In this document: positions 32,621-40,270 of the stretch, in pieces | Layout of the letters: every line of letters starts with the position of its first letter | Numbering within the stretch: the stretch's first letter is position 1 | From: Lachnospiraceae bacterium UBA7182 | GTDB taxonomy: Bacteria > Bacillota > Clostridia > Lachnospirales > Lachnospiraceae | NCBI GenBank assembly: GCA_002491115.1 | Contig: DKVI01000087.1 | Span: 65,590-129,589 of the forward strand | Direction: 5' to 3' | Length of the DNA stretch: 64,000 bases | Notes under the pieces: generated by a model | The model's database searches: none | The model's input: the letters and a program-made list of their open reading frames with translations, nothing else | Told to the model about the DNA's origin: nothing | Made by a program: the position numbers and the translations under genes

Positions 32621-33472
32621 ATGAAAACAGTAAAAGAAGTTTCAAAACTCACAGGTATCAGCGTACGCACGCTTCATTATTACGATGAGATCGGGCTTTT
32701 AAGACCGACTAAATGCACAGAGGCGGGATACCGGCTTTATGACGATAAAGCCCTGGAGCGATTAAAACAGATTTTATTTTTTAAAGAATTTGATATGCCG
32801 TTGAAAGATATCCATAAGATACTTTTAAATCCTGATTTTGACAGAAACCAGATATTAGGTATGCAAAAGGCGATGCTGATAAAAAAGCGCGACAGGTTAG
32901 ACCGCCTGATCGGCAGCATCGACCGGATGATGAAAGGAGAAACAGATATGGATTTTGCAGTATTTGGAAGAGAAGAATTAGAAGATATGTACCAGGCGAT
33001 GACTGATCACATGACCGGAGAACAGAAAAAAGCAGTCTGCGAAAAGTACGGAAGCCTGGAAGCGTACCACGACAGCTTTATAGAAAAGGCCGCCAGCGAG
33101 CAGGCGCAAAAGAACTTTCAGAAAGTAGTGGAATGGTATGGCGATAAAGACAGTGCCATGGAGGCGGCTGCCCATACACCGAATCAGGAGATCTGGAATG
33201 CCTACCAGAACCGGATGGAAAATATCATGAAACGCCTGGCAGAGAAAAAAGGCGCGGATGTATCCTCCTTTGAGGTAAAATCCCTGATGGGAGAGTATGA
33301 TTTTGTGGCAAAACAGCTATTTCAGATGCCGGATGTAAGCAGAATGATGCTGGAACTGGCAGAAGCATATCAAAAAGATGAGCGTTTGATCGCTGCCCTG
33401 GATGCACAACACGGAGCGGGGGCGTCGGTTTATATAGGAAAAGCGATGGAGGAATTTTACGGAAAGAAGTAG
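32621..33472 (+). CDS. MerR-family regulator with TipAS-like antibiotic-recognition domain
   Basis: A 283-residue protein. The start at 32621 is chosen because MKTVKEVSKLTGISVRTLHY is the canonical MerR beginning. The helix-turn-helix is followed by a coiled coil (KKRDRLDRLIGSIDRMMKGE) and a C-terminal TipAS domain (FGREELEDMYQAMTDHM ... YIGKAMEEFYGKK), which in TipA and its relatives binds thiopeptides and other drugs. The upstream 19-bp-spacer promoter suggests autoregulation. No efflux gene lies next to it. Confidence 0.87.
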   Translation: MKTVKEVSKLTGISVRTLHYYDEIGLLRPTKCTEAGYRLYDDKALERLKQILFFKEFDMPLKDIHKILLNPDFDRNQILGMQKAMLIKKRDRLDRLIGSIDRMMKGETDMDFAVFGREELEDMYQAMTDHMTGEQKKAVCEKYGSLEAYHDSFIEKAASEQAQKNFQKVVEWYGDKDSAMEAAAHTPNQEIWNAYQNRMENIMKRLAEKKGADVSSFEVKSLMGEYDFVAKQLFQMPDVSRMMLELAEAYQKDERLIAALDAQHGAGASVYIGKAMEEFYGKK

Positions 33473-33483
33473 ATGAAGTCCAT

Positions 33484-33512
33484 TTGACATTTCCTCCCAC
33501 CTGTAATAAAGT
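33484..33512 (+). promoter_or_regulatory. Promoter of the GntR gene before the TRAP cluster
   Basis: TTGACA at 33484-33489, a 17-bp spacer and TAAAGT at 33507-33512. Confidence 0.7.
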
Positions 33513-33552
33513 ATTATGTAGGATATCAGACATACAGTTAAGGGAGGAAGCT

Positions 33553-34272
33553 ATGAAGCAAAATACAACTTATCTGAAAAAACTAAACAGTGAATCGGTA
33601 GTCCAGCAGGTGATTAACTGCCTGACAGAAGCTATGATTCATAAAGAGTTAAAACCGGGTGATAAGATTCCTACGGAACTGGAGCTGTCGGAAACGCTGG
33701 GTGTGGGCAGAAATTCCATACGGGAAGCGATCAAGATTCTTGTTTATCTGGGAGTGCTGGAAATACGTCGGGCGGAAGGGACGTTCGTGTGCGAAGGTTT
33801 TTCCGAAAGTATGATCGACCCCATGATCTATGGAATTATACTGGATAAGTCCGAATCCTATGATAACCTGATGGAACTTCGGGAGATGATGGAGGTGGGC
33901 GTCGTTTTGCTTGCCATGACAAAGTATAATGAGCAGGACATGGAGAATCTGGAGGATAAGCTTCGTGCCATGAAAGATGCCATCGAACAGGGTGCTCAAA
34001 ATACACAGGAAGCCTTTCAGGCGGATAACGCCTTCCATGACGCCGTATCTCAGATGGGTCATAATCCGTTGGTAGATAAGATCAACCGGGTTGTGCAGAT
34101 GCTTACCTATTCGGTTCGTTTAGAAACAGTGACTCATATGATACAAAGCGGCCGGGGTATGGAATTATATGAAGCCCATGAGAATATATGCCGTATGCTG
34201 CGGGAGAAAGATAAGAGCAATATCAATCAGAATATCAGAGAAACGTATTTTGAAGAAGAAATAAAACGGTAA
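33553..34272 (+). CDS. GntR-family (FadR/FCD) regulator of the TRAP/transketolase cluster
   Basis: A 239-residue regulator. The start at 33553 follows AAGGGAGGAAG. The winged helix includes PGDKIPTELELSETLGVGRN and SIREAIKILVYLGVLEIRR, followed by an FCD effector domain. It is encoded upstream of, and separated by a terminator from, the TRAP genes, which have their own promoter. Control of that operon by a sugar acid or polyol-derived effector is inferred. Confidence 0.87.
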   Translation: MKQNTTYLKKLNSESVVQQVINCLTEAMIHKELKPGDKIPTELELSETLGVGRNSIREAIKILVYLGVLEIRRAEGTFVCEGFSESMIDPMIYGIILDKSESYDNLMELREMMEVGVVLLAMTKYNEQDMENLEDKLRAMKDAIEQGAQNTQEAFQADNAFHDAVSQMGHNPLVDKINRVVQMLTYSVRLETVTHMIQSGRGMELYEAHENICRMLREKDKSNINQNIRETYFEEEIKR

Positions 34273-34279
34273 ATGAAAG

Positions 34280-34318
34280 ATCACTCATGAATGTAAAAAC
34301 ATTTGTGGGTGATTTTTT
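34280..34318 (+). terminator. Terminator after the GntR gene
   Basis: An imperfect stem from GATCACTCATGAATGT and ACATTTGTGGGTGAT, followed by TTTTTT. Confidence 0.7.
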
Positions 34319-34402
34319 ATGCTTATTATTCGGAGGATATTAGCAATTTGCACAAAATCGGGTGCCTGAATTTAGTAATAACGCTAAAAATCAGGATATC
34401 TG

Positions 34403-34431
34403 TTGACATTTATCAGGCAATATGATATATA
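34403..34431 (+). promoter_or_regulatory. Promoter of the TRAP/transketolase operon
   Basis: Consensus TTGACA at 34403-34408, a 17-bp spacer and TATATA at 34426-34431. Confidence 0.7.
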
Positions 34432-34484
34432 GTACATATAACATCCTACAAAGGATGAAGAACAAAAGGGAAGGAGAGTTGCTT

Positions 34485-35513
34485 ATGAAGCAAAAAATTA
34501 CGACACTTATCCTCGCTGCGGCCGTGTCAGCAGGATTGTTGTCAGGATGTGGTTCCGGGAGCGGACAGACATCCGGGGCAGCCGAAGATGAGTACCAGCA
34601 GATCGAACTTGTGATGGCGGTCAACGGGACAGACATCCAGATCGATTCCATGGTGGCGAAAAAATTTGCCGAGCTGGTTTCAGAAGAGTCCGGCGGCAGA
34701 GTGACAGTGGCAGTATTTCCCAATGATCAGTTAGCAGGGGGAAATTCTACCAAAGGGATCGAGATGATCGCAGTGGGCGGTGTAGATCTGGCGGCCTATG
34801 CAACATCGGTTATGTCTGTACTGGACGGGCAGATGTCCATCGCTACGATTCCATGGAGTTTTGACAATTATCTGGAAGCCAGAACCGTCATTGATGAGAC
34901 AGGGGGAGACTACTACGCGAAGGTTCTGGCAGAAAAAGGAATCACTTATCTGGGGTCGTTCCACAATGGTTTCAGACAGTTGAGCAACAGCAGGCGTGAA
35001 GTACACACGCCAAAGGACGTGCAGGGATTAAAGATCAGGGTTCCGGGCAGCGAAGTTTACATGGATTTTTTCCGGGCATTGAAAGCAGACCCGATCTCCA
35101 TGAGCTGGAGCGAAGTATTTACAGCTATCCAGCAGGGCGCCATCGACGGACAGGAGAATGGTGTAAGCATTACGGATTCGGCCAAAATGTATGAGATACA
35201 GGATTATATGACCTTGTGGAATTATACATATGAAAATGATCTGTTTGTGGCGAATACAGAGATCTGGAACAGCCTGGAACCAGAGACGCAGGAACTTTTA
35301 AAGGCGAAAGCCAAAGAGGCCTGTGACTGGGGAAGGGATCAGGTAGAGCAGGAAGAAGCCAGGATTGTTCAGAAGTTCAGAGACGGCGGAATGACGGTGA
35401 CAGAGCTTACTGCGGAAGAACTGGAAGTTTTTAAAGAGGCAGTACAGCCCGTCCGGGAGAAATTTATGGAAAAGTACGGGGAAGAGGCATGCACCGCTTT
35501 CCGGATCGAGTAG
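34485..35513 (+). CDS. dctP: TRAP transporter substrate-binding lipoprotein (DctP family)
   Basis: A 342-residue protein. The start at 34485 follows AAGGAG. It has a lipoprotein signal, MKQKITTLILAAAVSAGLLS, with the lipidated Cys22. The mature part has the DctP pattern VTVAVFPNDQLAGG and the conserved VQGLKIRVPGSEVYMDFFRA, where the family Arg contacts a substrate carboxylate. It delivers a small organic acid to the DctQM permease. The ligand is unknown; the neighbouring transketolase and SDR suggest a sugar-acid or related hydroxy-acid. Confidence 0.92.
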   Translation: MKQKITTLILAAAVSAGLLSGCGSGSGQTSGAAEDEYQQIELVMAVNGTDIQIDSMVAKKFAELVSEESGGRVTVAVFPNDQLAGGNSTKGIEMIAVGGVDLAAYATSVMSVLDGQMSIATIPWSFDNYLEARTVIDETGGDYYAKVLAEKGITYLGSFHNGFRQLSNSRREVHTPKDVQGLKIRVPGSEVYMDFFRALKADPISMSWSEVFTAIQQGAIDGQENGVSITDSAKMYEIQDYMTLWNYTYENDLFVANTEIWNSLEPETQELLKAKAKEACDWGRDQVEQEEARIVQKFRDGGMTVTELTAEELEVFKEAVQPVREKFMEKYGEEACTAFRIE

Positions 35514-35534
35514 TTATAACGAAAGGGGAAATAC

Positions 35535-36011
35535 ATGCATTTATTAGACAAAATTGAGGAGATTGTGTCAGCCGTATGTCTGTCGGTGATGACAGTCCTG
35601 GCATTTGCCAATGTGGTGGCAAGATATGTATTCAGCGCCTCCTTCTCTTTTTCAGAAGAGATTACTACCTATTTATTTGTGCTGTTAAGTCTTCTTGGTA
35701 CAGCGATTGCAGCGCGCAGAAGGGCACATCTGGGACTTACGATTCTTACGGATGTAGTCAGCCCCAAAGTGAGGAAAGTTATGCATATCATTGGTTATCT
35801 GTTCGCGGCAGCGTTTACGGGAGCCATTTTCTTCTATGGGATACAGATGGTTGTAAGCCAGCGGCAGTTAGGGCAGGTAACCGCGAATATGCAGTGGCCG
35901 GAATGGATTTTTGGCTCTTTTGTGCCAATCGGAGCATTTTTTGCCACAATCCGTTTTATTCAGGTGTTAGTCGAAGAAATACAGGGAAAGGGTGAGGAGG
36001 TGGAAGACTGA
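35535..36011 (+). CDS. dctQ: TRAP transporter small permease (DctQ)
   Basis: A 158-residue membrane protein with four hydrophobic helices, including the VVARYVFSASFSFSEEITTY segment typical of DctQ. It lies between the binding protein and the large permease; its stop shares one base with the dctM start (TGATG). DctQ docks with DctM to form the sodium-driven carrier. Confidence 0.9.
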   Translation: MHLLDKIEEIVSAVCLSVMTVLAFANVVARYVFSASFSFSEEITTYLFVLLSLLGTAIAARRRAHLGLTILTDVVSPKVRKVMHIIGYLFAAAFTGAIFFYGIQMVVSQRQLGQVTANMQWPEWIFGSFVPIGAFFATIRFIQVLVEEIQGKGEEVED

Positions 36012-37294
36012 TGGTTGCGGCAGTATTGTTTCTTGTATTTGCGGTCCTGTTGTTTATAGGAGCTCCGATTGCGGTATGCCTGGGCGCTTCCAGCGTACTT
36101 GCCATGATCGTGCAGGGAGCCGGAAGACCTCTGGATACAATTATGAGCAGCCTGCCAAGACTGGTATCTTCCTCTACCAGTAAATTTGTGCTGCTGGCGA
36201 TCCCGTTCTTTATCCTTGCCGGTAATATTATGGAGAAAGCGGGGATATCCAGGAAGCTGATTAAGCTGGCGGAAGTCTGTGTGGGGCATATGCAGGGAGG
36301 ACTTGCGATTGTATGTGTCATTGTATCCTGTTTCTTTGCGGCTATTTCCGGTTCCGGACCGGCGACTGTGGCGGCGCTGGGACTGATTATGATACCTGCC
36401 ATGGTAAAAGCAGGATATAAGCCTGCGTTTTCTGCGGCTCTGATGGGAGCTTCCGGAGCGATCGGCGTGGTCATACCGCCTTCTATTACTTTTGTAGTGT
36501 ATGGTTCGATTGCGGATGCCTCTATTGGTACTTTGTTTCTTGCAGGCATACTTCCCGGACTTTTAATGGGACTGGGACTTATGGTTACGGCGTTGCTGGC
36601 AGGAAGAAAAAGTAAGCTGGAGACTTTGCCGAAAGCTTCCGGAAAAGAGCGCTGGGATGCATTTAAAGACGCGTTCTGGGGACTGATGATGCCGGTCATC
36701 ATTTTAGGAGGAATCTATGGAGGAATTTTTACCCCTACAGAAGCGGCAGCAGTATCCGTGGTTTATGGATTGTTTGTAGGCATGTTTATCTATAAGGAGA
36801 TTCGTTTAAAAGAGCTGTATACGCTTCTTCTGGATTCGATTTCCACAACGGCGACTGTCATGTTTATTACAGCGGCGGCCAGCCTGTTCGCCTATGTGCT
36901 GACCCGTGCCCGCCTGGATGTGGCGATCAGTACGGCGCTTCAGGAAGTAACCGGCGGAAGTGCCGTGATATTTTTCATTATTGTAAATATTATCCTTCTG
37001 ATCGCAGGATGCTTTCTGGATTCCACATCGGCGCTGTACATTTTTACTCCGTTATTCGTGCCGGTAGCCAATGCGCTTGGAATCAATCTGGTTCACCTGG
37101 GCGTGGTTATGATCGTGAATTTGGCGATCGGGCTGTTTACACCGCCGGTGGGCGTAAATCTGTACGTGGCCTGCGGAGTGGCGGATGTAAATTTAAAGGA
37201 GATATCCAAAGCAGTGGTTCCGCTTCTGATCGCGTCCATTATCGTACTTTTACTTGTTACTTATATACCTGCGGTATCGCTGGTATTTGTATAG
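36011..37294 (+). CDS. dctM: TRAP transporter large permease (DctM)
   Basis: A 427-residue polytopic permease. The AAISGSGPATVAALGLIMIP and VIPPSITFVVYGSIADASIG segments are the two signature motifs of DctM, and GLFTPPVGVNLYVACGVADV is the C-terminal one. Together with DctP and DctQ it gives a complete sodium-dependent uptake system. It is followed after 24 bp by the transketolase N-terminal subunit. Confidence 0.93.
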   Translation: MVAAVLFLVFAVLLFIGAPIAVCLGASSVLAMIVQGAGRPLDTIMSSLPRLVSSSTSKFVLLAIPFFILAGNIMEKAGISRKLIKLAEVCVGHMQGGLAIVCVIVSCFFAAISGSGPATVAALGLIMIPAMVKAGYKPAFSAALMGASGAIGVVIPPSITFVVYGSIADASIGTLFLAGILPGLLMGLGLMVTALLAGRKSKLETLPKASGKERWDAFKDAFWGLMMPVIILGGIYGGIFTPTEAAAVSVVYGLFVGMFIYKEIRLKELYTLLLDSISTTATVMFITAAASLFAYVLTRARLDVAISTALQEVTGGSAVIFFIIVNIILLIAGCFLDSTSALYIFTPLFVPVANALGINLVHLGVVMIVNLAIGLFTPPVGVNLYVACGVADVNLKEISKAVVPLLIASIIVLLLVTYIPAVSLVFV

Positions 37295-37318
37295 AAACTT
37301 TATAAGAGAGGTAGAAAA

Positions 37319-38161
37319 ATGAGAAATTTAAGTGTAGAAGAACTTAAGAAACAATGCGTGGAACTGAAGAAAAAAGTAGTTACCATGATCTACAAAGCAC
37401 AGTCAGGTCATCCGGGCGGGTCTTTGTCGGCGGCTGATTTTGTGACGGCGCTTTATTTCAGAGAGATGAATCTGGACCCGAAAAATCCAAAATGGGAGGA
37501 CAGAGACCGCTTTGTATTATCCAAAGGTCATGTATGCCCTGTTCAGTACGCGGCTTTGGCATCCCTGGGGTATTTTGATATGTCGGTGCTGGATACGCTG
37601 CGTCAGGAAGGGTCGATCCTTCAGGGACATCCGGATATGAAAAAATGCCCGGGTATCGATATTTCCACAGGTTCTCTGGGTCAGGGTTTTGCCTGCGGCG
37701 TCGGTATGGGTATTGCGGCGAAGGCAGACAAAAAAGACTATCGGGTATTTGTGGTAGTAGGAGACGGAGAGTGCCAGGAAGGCGAGATCTGGGAAGCCGC
37801 GCAGACAGCCAACAAATATAAGCTGGATAATCTGGTTGTATTTGTGGATAACAACAATCTGCAGCTGGACGGCACAACAGACGAGGTTATGCCCAACATT
37901 AACCTGGGGAAAAAGTTTGAGGCATTTGGATTTGAGACTTTTGATATCGACGGGCATAATATGGCGGAGATCGTGGCGGTACTGGATAAAGTACGGGTAT
38001 CCAAAAACGGAAAACCCAAATGTATCTTGGCCCATACAGTAAAGGGTAAAGGCGTATCCTTTATGGAGAATCAATGCGGATGGCATGGGGTAGCTCCCAA
38101 CGACGAGCAGTACGCGCAGGCCATGAAAGAACTTGATGAACAGCTTTTGGCGTTGTCATAA
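37319..38161 (+). CDS. tktN: Transketolase, N-terminal (TPP-binding) subunit
   Basis: A 280-residue half-transketolase. It has AQSGHPGGSLSAADFVTALY at the start and the TPP/metal motif GDGECQEGEIWEAAQ...NNN. Split transketolases are common in Firmicutes and the two parts form the working enzyme. Its place in a TRAP operon with an SDR, away from pentose genes, suggests a catabolic variant moving a two-carbon unit from an unusual ketose rather than the housekeeping enzyme. The gap to the C-terminal subunit is 27 bp. Confidence 0.9.
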   Translation: MRNLSVEELKKQCVELKKKVVTMIYKAQSGHPGGSLSAADFVTALYFREMNLDPKNPKWEDRDRFVLSKGHVCPVQYAALASLGYFDMSVLDTLRQEGSILQGHPDMKKCPGIDISTGSLGQGFACGVGMGIAAKADKKDYRVFVVVGDGECQEGEIWEAAQTANKYKLDNLVVFVDNNNLQLDGTTDEVMPNINLGKKFEAFGFETFDIDGHNMAEIVAVLDKVRVSKNGKPKCILAHTVKGKGVSFMENQCGWHGVAPNDEQYAQAMKELDEQLLALS

Positions 38162-38188
38162 AAGACAGAATGAAAAGGAGGATCAGTA

Positions 38189-39124
38189 ATGAGCGAAGTA
38201 AAAAAGGCGACCAGGGACGGATTTGGTGAGGAGATTGTAGAACTTGGAAAAAGAGACAATAAAATCTATGTGGTAGATGTGGATATCGGAAAATCCTGCA
38301 AGACCGGACAGTTCAGATCAGAGCTTCCGGAACAGTACTTTAATGTAGGCATTGCGGAGCAGAACGCGGCAGGCGTGGCAGCAGGCATGGCGTCCTGCGG
38401 GAAGATTCCTTTCGTTGTTACCTATGCGGTATTCGGTTCTCTTCGGATGTGTGAGATGATCCGTCAGGAAATCTGCTATCCGAATTTAAATGTAAAGATT
38501 GCCTGCTCCCACGGCGGGGTGACACCGGCCAACGATGGAGCCAGCCATCAGTGTATTGAAGACCTGGGCGTACTCAGAACGATTCCGAATATGACTGTTA
38601 TCATGCCGGCGGATTATTACGCGGCCAAAAAGCTTGTGGCAGAGGCAGCCAGGATGTACGGTCCCTGTTATCTGCGCTTCACCAGAGACGCGATACCTGT
38701 GATCTATGATGAGAACACAGAATTTACCATCGGAAAAGCCAATACGTTAAGAGAAGGAAAAGACGTGGCGATTATCGCCAACGGAGACACTGTATGCATT
38801 GCTTTGGAAGCGGCGAAGGCACTGGAACAAAAGGGAATCCAAGCCAGGGTATTGGATATGCATACTGTTAAACCGCTGGATACAGAAGCCGTTATGGACT
38901 GTATAGAAAAGATCGGAAAGATCATTACAGTGGAAGATCATAATATCTTAAATGGTCTTGGAAGCGCGGTCAGCGATGTTGTGGCACAGACCGGGAAAGC
39001 GGTGGTAAGAAGAGTCGGTATTCAGGATCAGTTCGGACAGTCCGCGCCTTATGAAAGACTGCTGGCTATGAACGGCATCACGGCAGAGCATATTGTGGAA
39101 CTGGCGGAAGAATTGACGAAATAA
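38189..39124 (+). CDS. tktC: Transketolase, C-terminal subunit
   Basis: A 311-residue partner subunit. It has the pyrimidine-binding catalytic segment NVGIAEQNAAGVAAGMASCG with the catalytic Glu, SHGGVTPANDGASHQ, and the C-terminal domain. It starts behind AAAGGAGG. It is followed by a tandem structured repeat before the SDR gene. Confidence 0.9.
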   Translation: MSEVKKATRDGFGEEIVELGKRDNKIYVVDVDIGKSCKTGQFRSELPEQYFNVGIAEQNAAGVAAGMASCGKIPFVVTYAVFGSLRMCEMIRQEICYPNLNVKIACSHGGVTPANDGASHQCIEDLGVLRTIPNMTVIMPADYYAAKKLVAEAARMYGPCYLRFTRDAIPVIYDENTEFTIGKANTLREGKDVAIIANGDTVCIALEAAKALEQKGIQARVLDMHTVKPLDTEAVMDCIEKIGKIITVEDHNILNGLGSAVSDVVAQTGKAVVRRVGIQDQFGQSAPYERLLAMNGITAEHIVELAEELTK

Positions 39125-39142
39125 AAAAGTGTACAAAAAACA

Positions 39143-39334
39143 GCAACGGACCGGACACCCCGGGAGGATTTACAGACACGCCAGTGGATGTAAATGCTCC
39201 CAGACAAGGGGGGTGGGAGGGGAGTTGCGGAACTATAACAGCAACGGACCGGACACCCGGGAGGATTTACAGACACGCCAGTGGATATAAATGCTCCCAG
39301 ACAAGGGGGTGGGAGGGGAGTTGCGGAACCATAA
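39143..39334. repeat. Two tandem copies of a ~98-bp self-complementary element
   Basis: Copy 1 is 39143-39240 and copy 2 is 39241-39334. They are nearly identical, differing by a few substitutions and two one-base deletions. Each can fold into one long nested hairpin: in copy 1 GCAAC (39143-39147) pairs with GTTGC (39224-39228), CACCCC (39156-39161) with GGGGTG (39210-39215), and GGGAGgATTTACA (39162-39174) with TGTAAATgCTCCC (39189-39201). The one-base deletions in copy 2 fall in the C run and the facing G run, so pairing is kept. It lies between tktC and the SDR gene. No matching copies were noticed elsewhere in the window. Confidence 0.85.
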
Positions 39335-39348
39335 TAAGGAGTAAGAAT

Positions 39349-40107
39349 ATGTTTGAATTTAATGATCAGGTAGTTATTGTAACAGGTAGCGGTTCTCCCA
39401 AAGGAATTGGAAGGACCATCGCGCGAACATTTGCAAAACAGGGTGCGGCCGTCGTGATTGCGGATATGAATGAGGCAGGTATTAAAGATACAGTAGCAGT
39501 TATAGAGGAAGAAGGCGGAAAGGCCATGGGAGTGACAGTCAATGTAACGTCTCCGGAATCCGTACAGCAGATGGTAGATACAGTTATGGAAAAATACGGG
39601 AGGATTGATGTGCTTGTAAACAATGCAGGTATTTCCCAGAAAGTAACTGTTGAGGATATGAAACTGGAAGATATGAAGAAAATTTTTGAAGTAAATATGT
39701 TTGGTCTCTTCCTTTGTACGCAGGCATGTATGAAACCCATGCGCGCGGCGAAATATGGAAGGATTGTAAACTTGTCCTCCGTATCCGGCAAACGGGGAGG
39801 CGGCGTGTTCGGCGGTGCGCATTATTCAGCTTCCAAAGCGGCAGTGCTGGCATTTTCCAAAAATCTGTCCAGAGAGATATCCGCGGAAGGTGTTACCATC
39901 AACAGTGTATGCCCGGGGCTGATCAATACGGAGATCTGGAAATCCCTGCCGAAAGAAGACGCTGACAAAATAATCGACGGGATTCCCATGGGCCGTCCGG
40001 GCGAAACCCAGGAGGTGGCCAATGCGATTCTGTTTCTGGCATCCAAAGAAGCTTCTTATATTACAGGTGAAGAAATCGATATTAATGGTGGGTCACATAT
40101 GGATTAA
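39349..40107 (+). CDS. SDR-family oxidoreductase
   Basis: A 252-residue classical short-chain dehydrogenase. The start at 39349 follows AAGGAG; a longer frame running back through the tandem repeat is not credible. It has the cofactor loop VTGSGSPKGIG, NNAG, the catalytic Ser in NLSSVSGK, and YSASK with the catalytic Tyr and Lys. It ends with the family motif EEIDINGGSHMD. It is grouped with the TRAP transporter and transketolase, so it probably oxidises or reduces the imported polyol or keto-acid. Substrate unknown; a FabG fatty-acid role is unlikely in this context. Confidence 0.85.
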   Translation: MFEFNDQVVIVTGSGSPKGIGRTIARTFAKQGAAVVIADMNEAGIKDTVAVIEEEGGKAMGVTVNVTSPESVQQMVDTVMEKYGRIDVLVNNAGISQKVTVEDMKLEDMKKIFEVNMFGLFLCTQACMKPMRAAKYGRIVNLSSVSGKRGGGVFGGAHYSASKAAVLAFSKNLSREISAEGVTINSVCPGLINTEIWKSLPKEDADKIIDGIPMGRPGETQEVANAILFLASKEASYITGEEIDINGGSHMD

Positions 40108-40113
40108 AGACGG

Positions 40114-40139
40114 AGGAGCTGCTAAGGCGGCTCCTTTTT
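40114..40139 (+). terminator. Terminator after the SDR gene
   Basis: AGGAGCTGC pairs with GGCGGCTCCT and is followed by TTTTT. Confidence 0.75.
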
Positions 40140-40188
40140 GAAAACAAGGAAAATCCACAGAAATCAACAGAAAAGTTAAAATAGAAAA

Positions 40189-40217
40189 TAGACAATCTTA
40201 ATGATATGTGGTAGAAT
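40189..40217 (+). promoter_or_regulatory. Promoter of nifJ
   Basis: TAGACA at 40189-40194, a 17-bp spacer with a TG extension and TAGAAT at 40212-40217. Confidence 0.6.
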
Positions 40218-40270
40218 AAATCCGTATGATTTAGAGGTCTTATCGATTCAAACAAGGAGGAATAACAAAA

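Noticed and set aside
39184..39348. N-terminal extension of the SDR protein through the tandem repeat
   Set aside because: The translated repeat gives a Gly/Trp/Arg-rich sequence unlike SDRs, and AAGGAG fixes the start at 39349.
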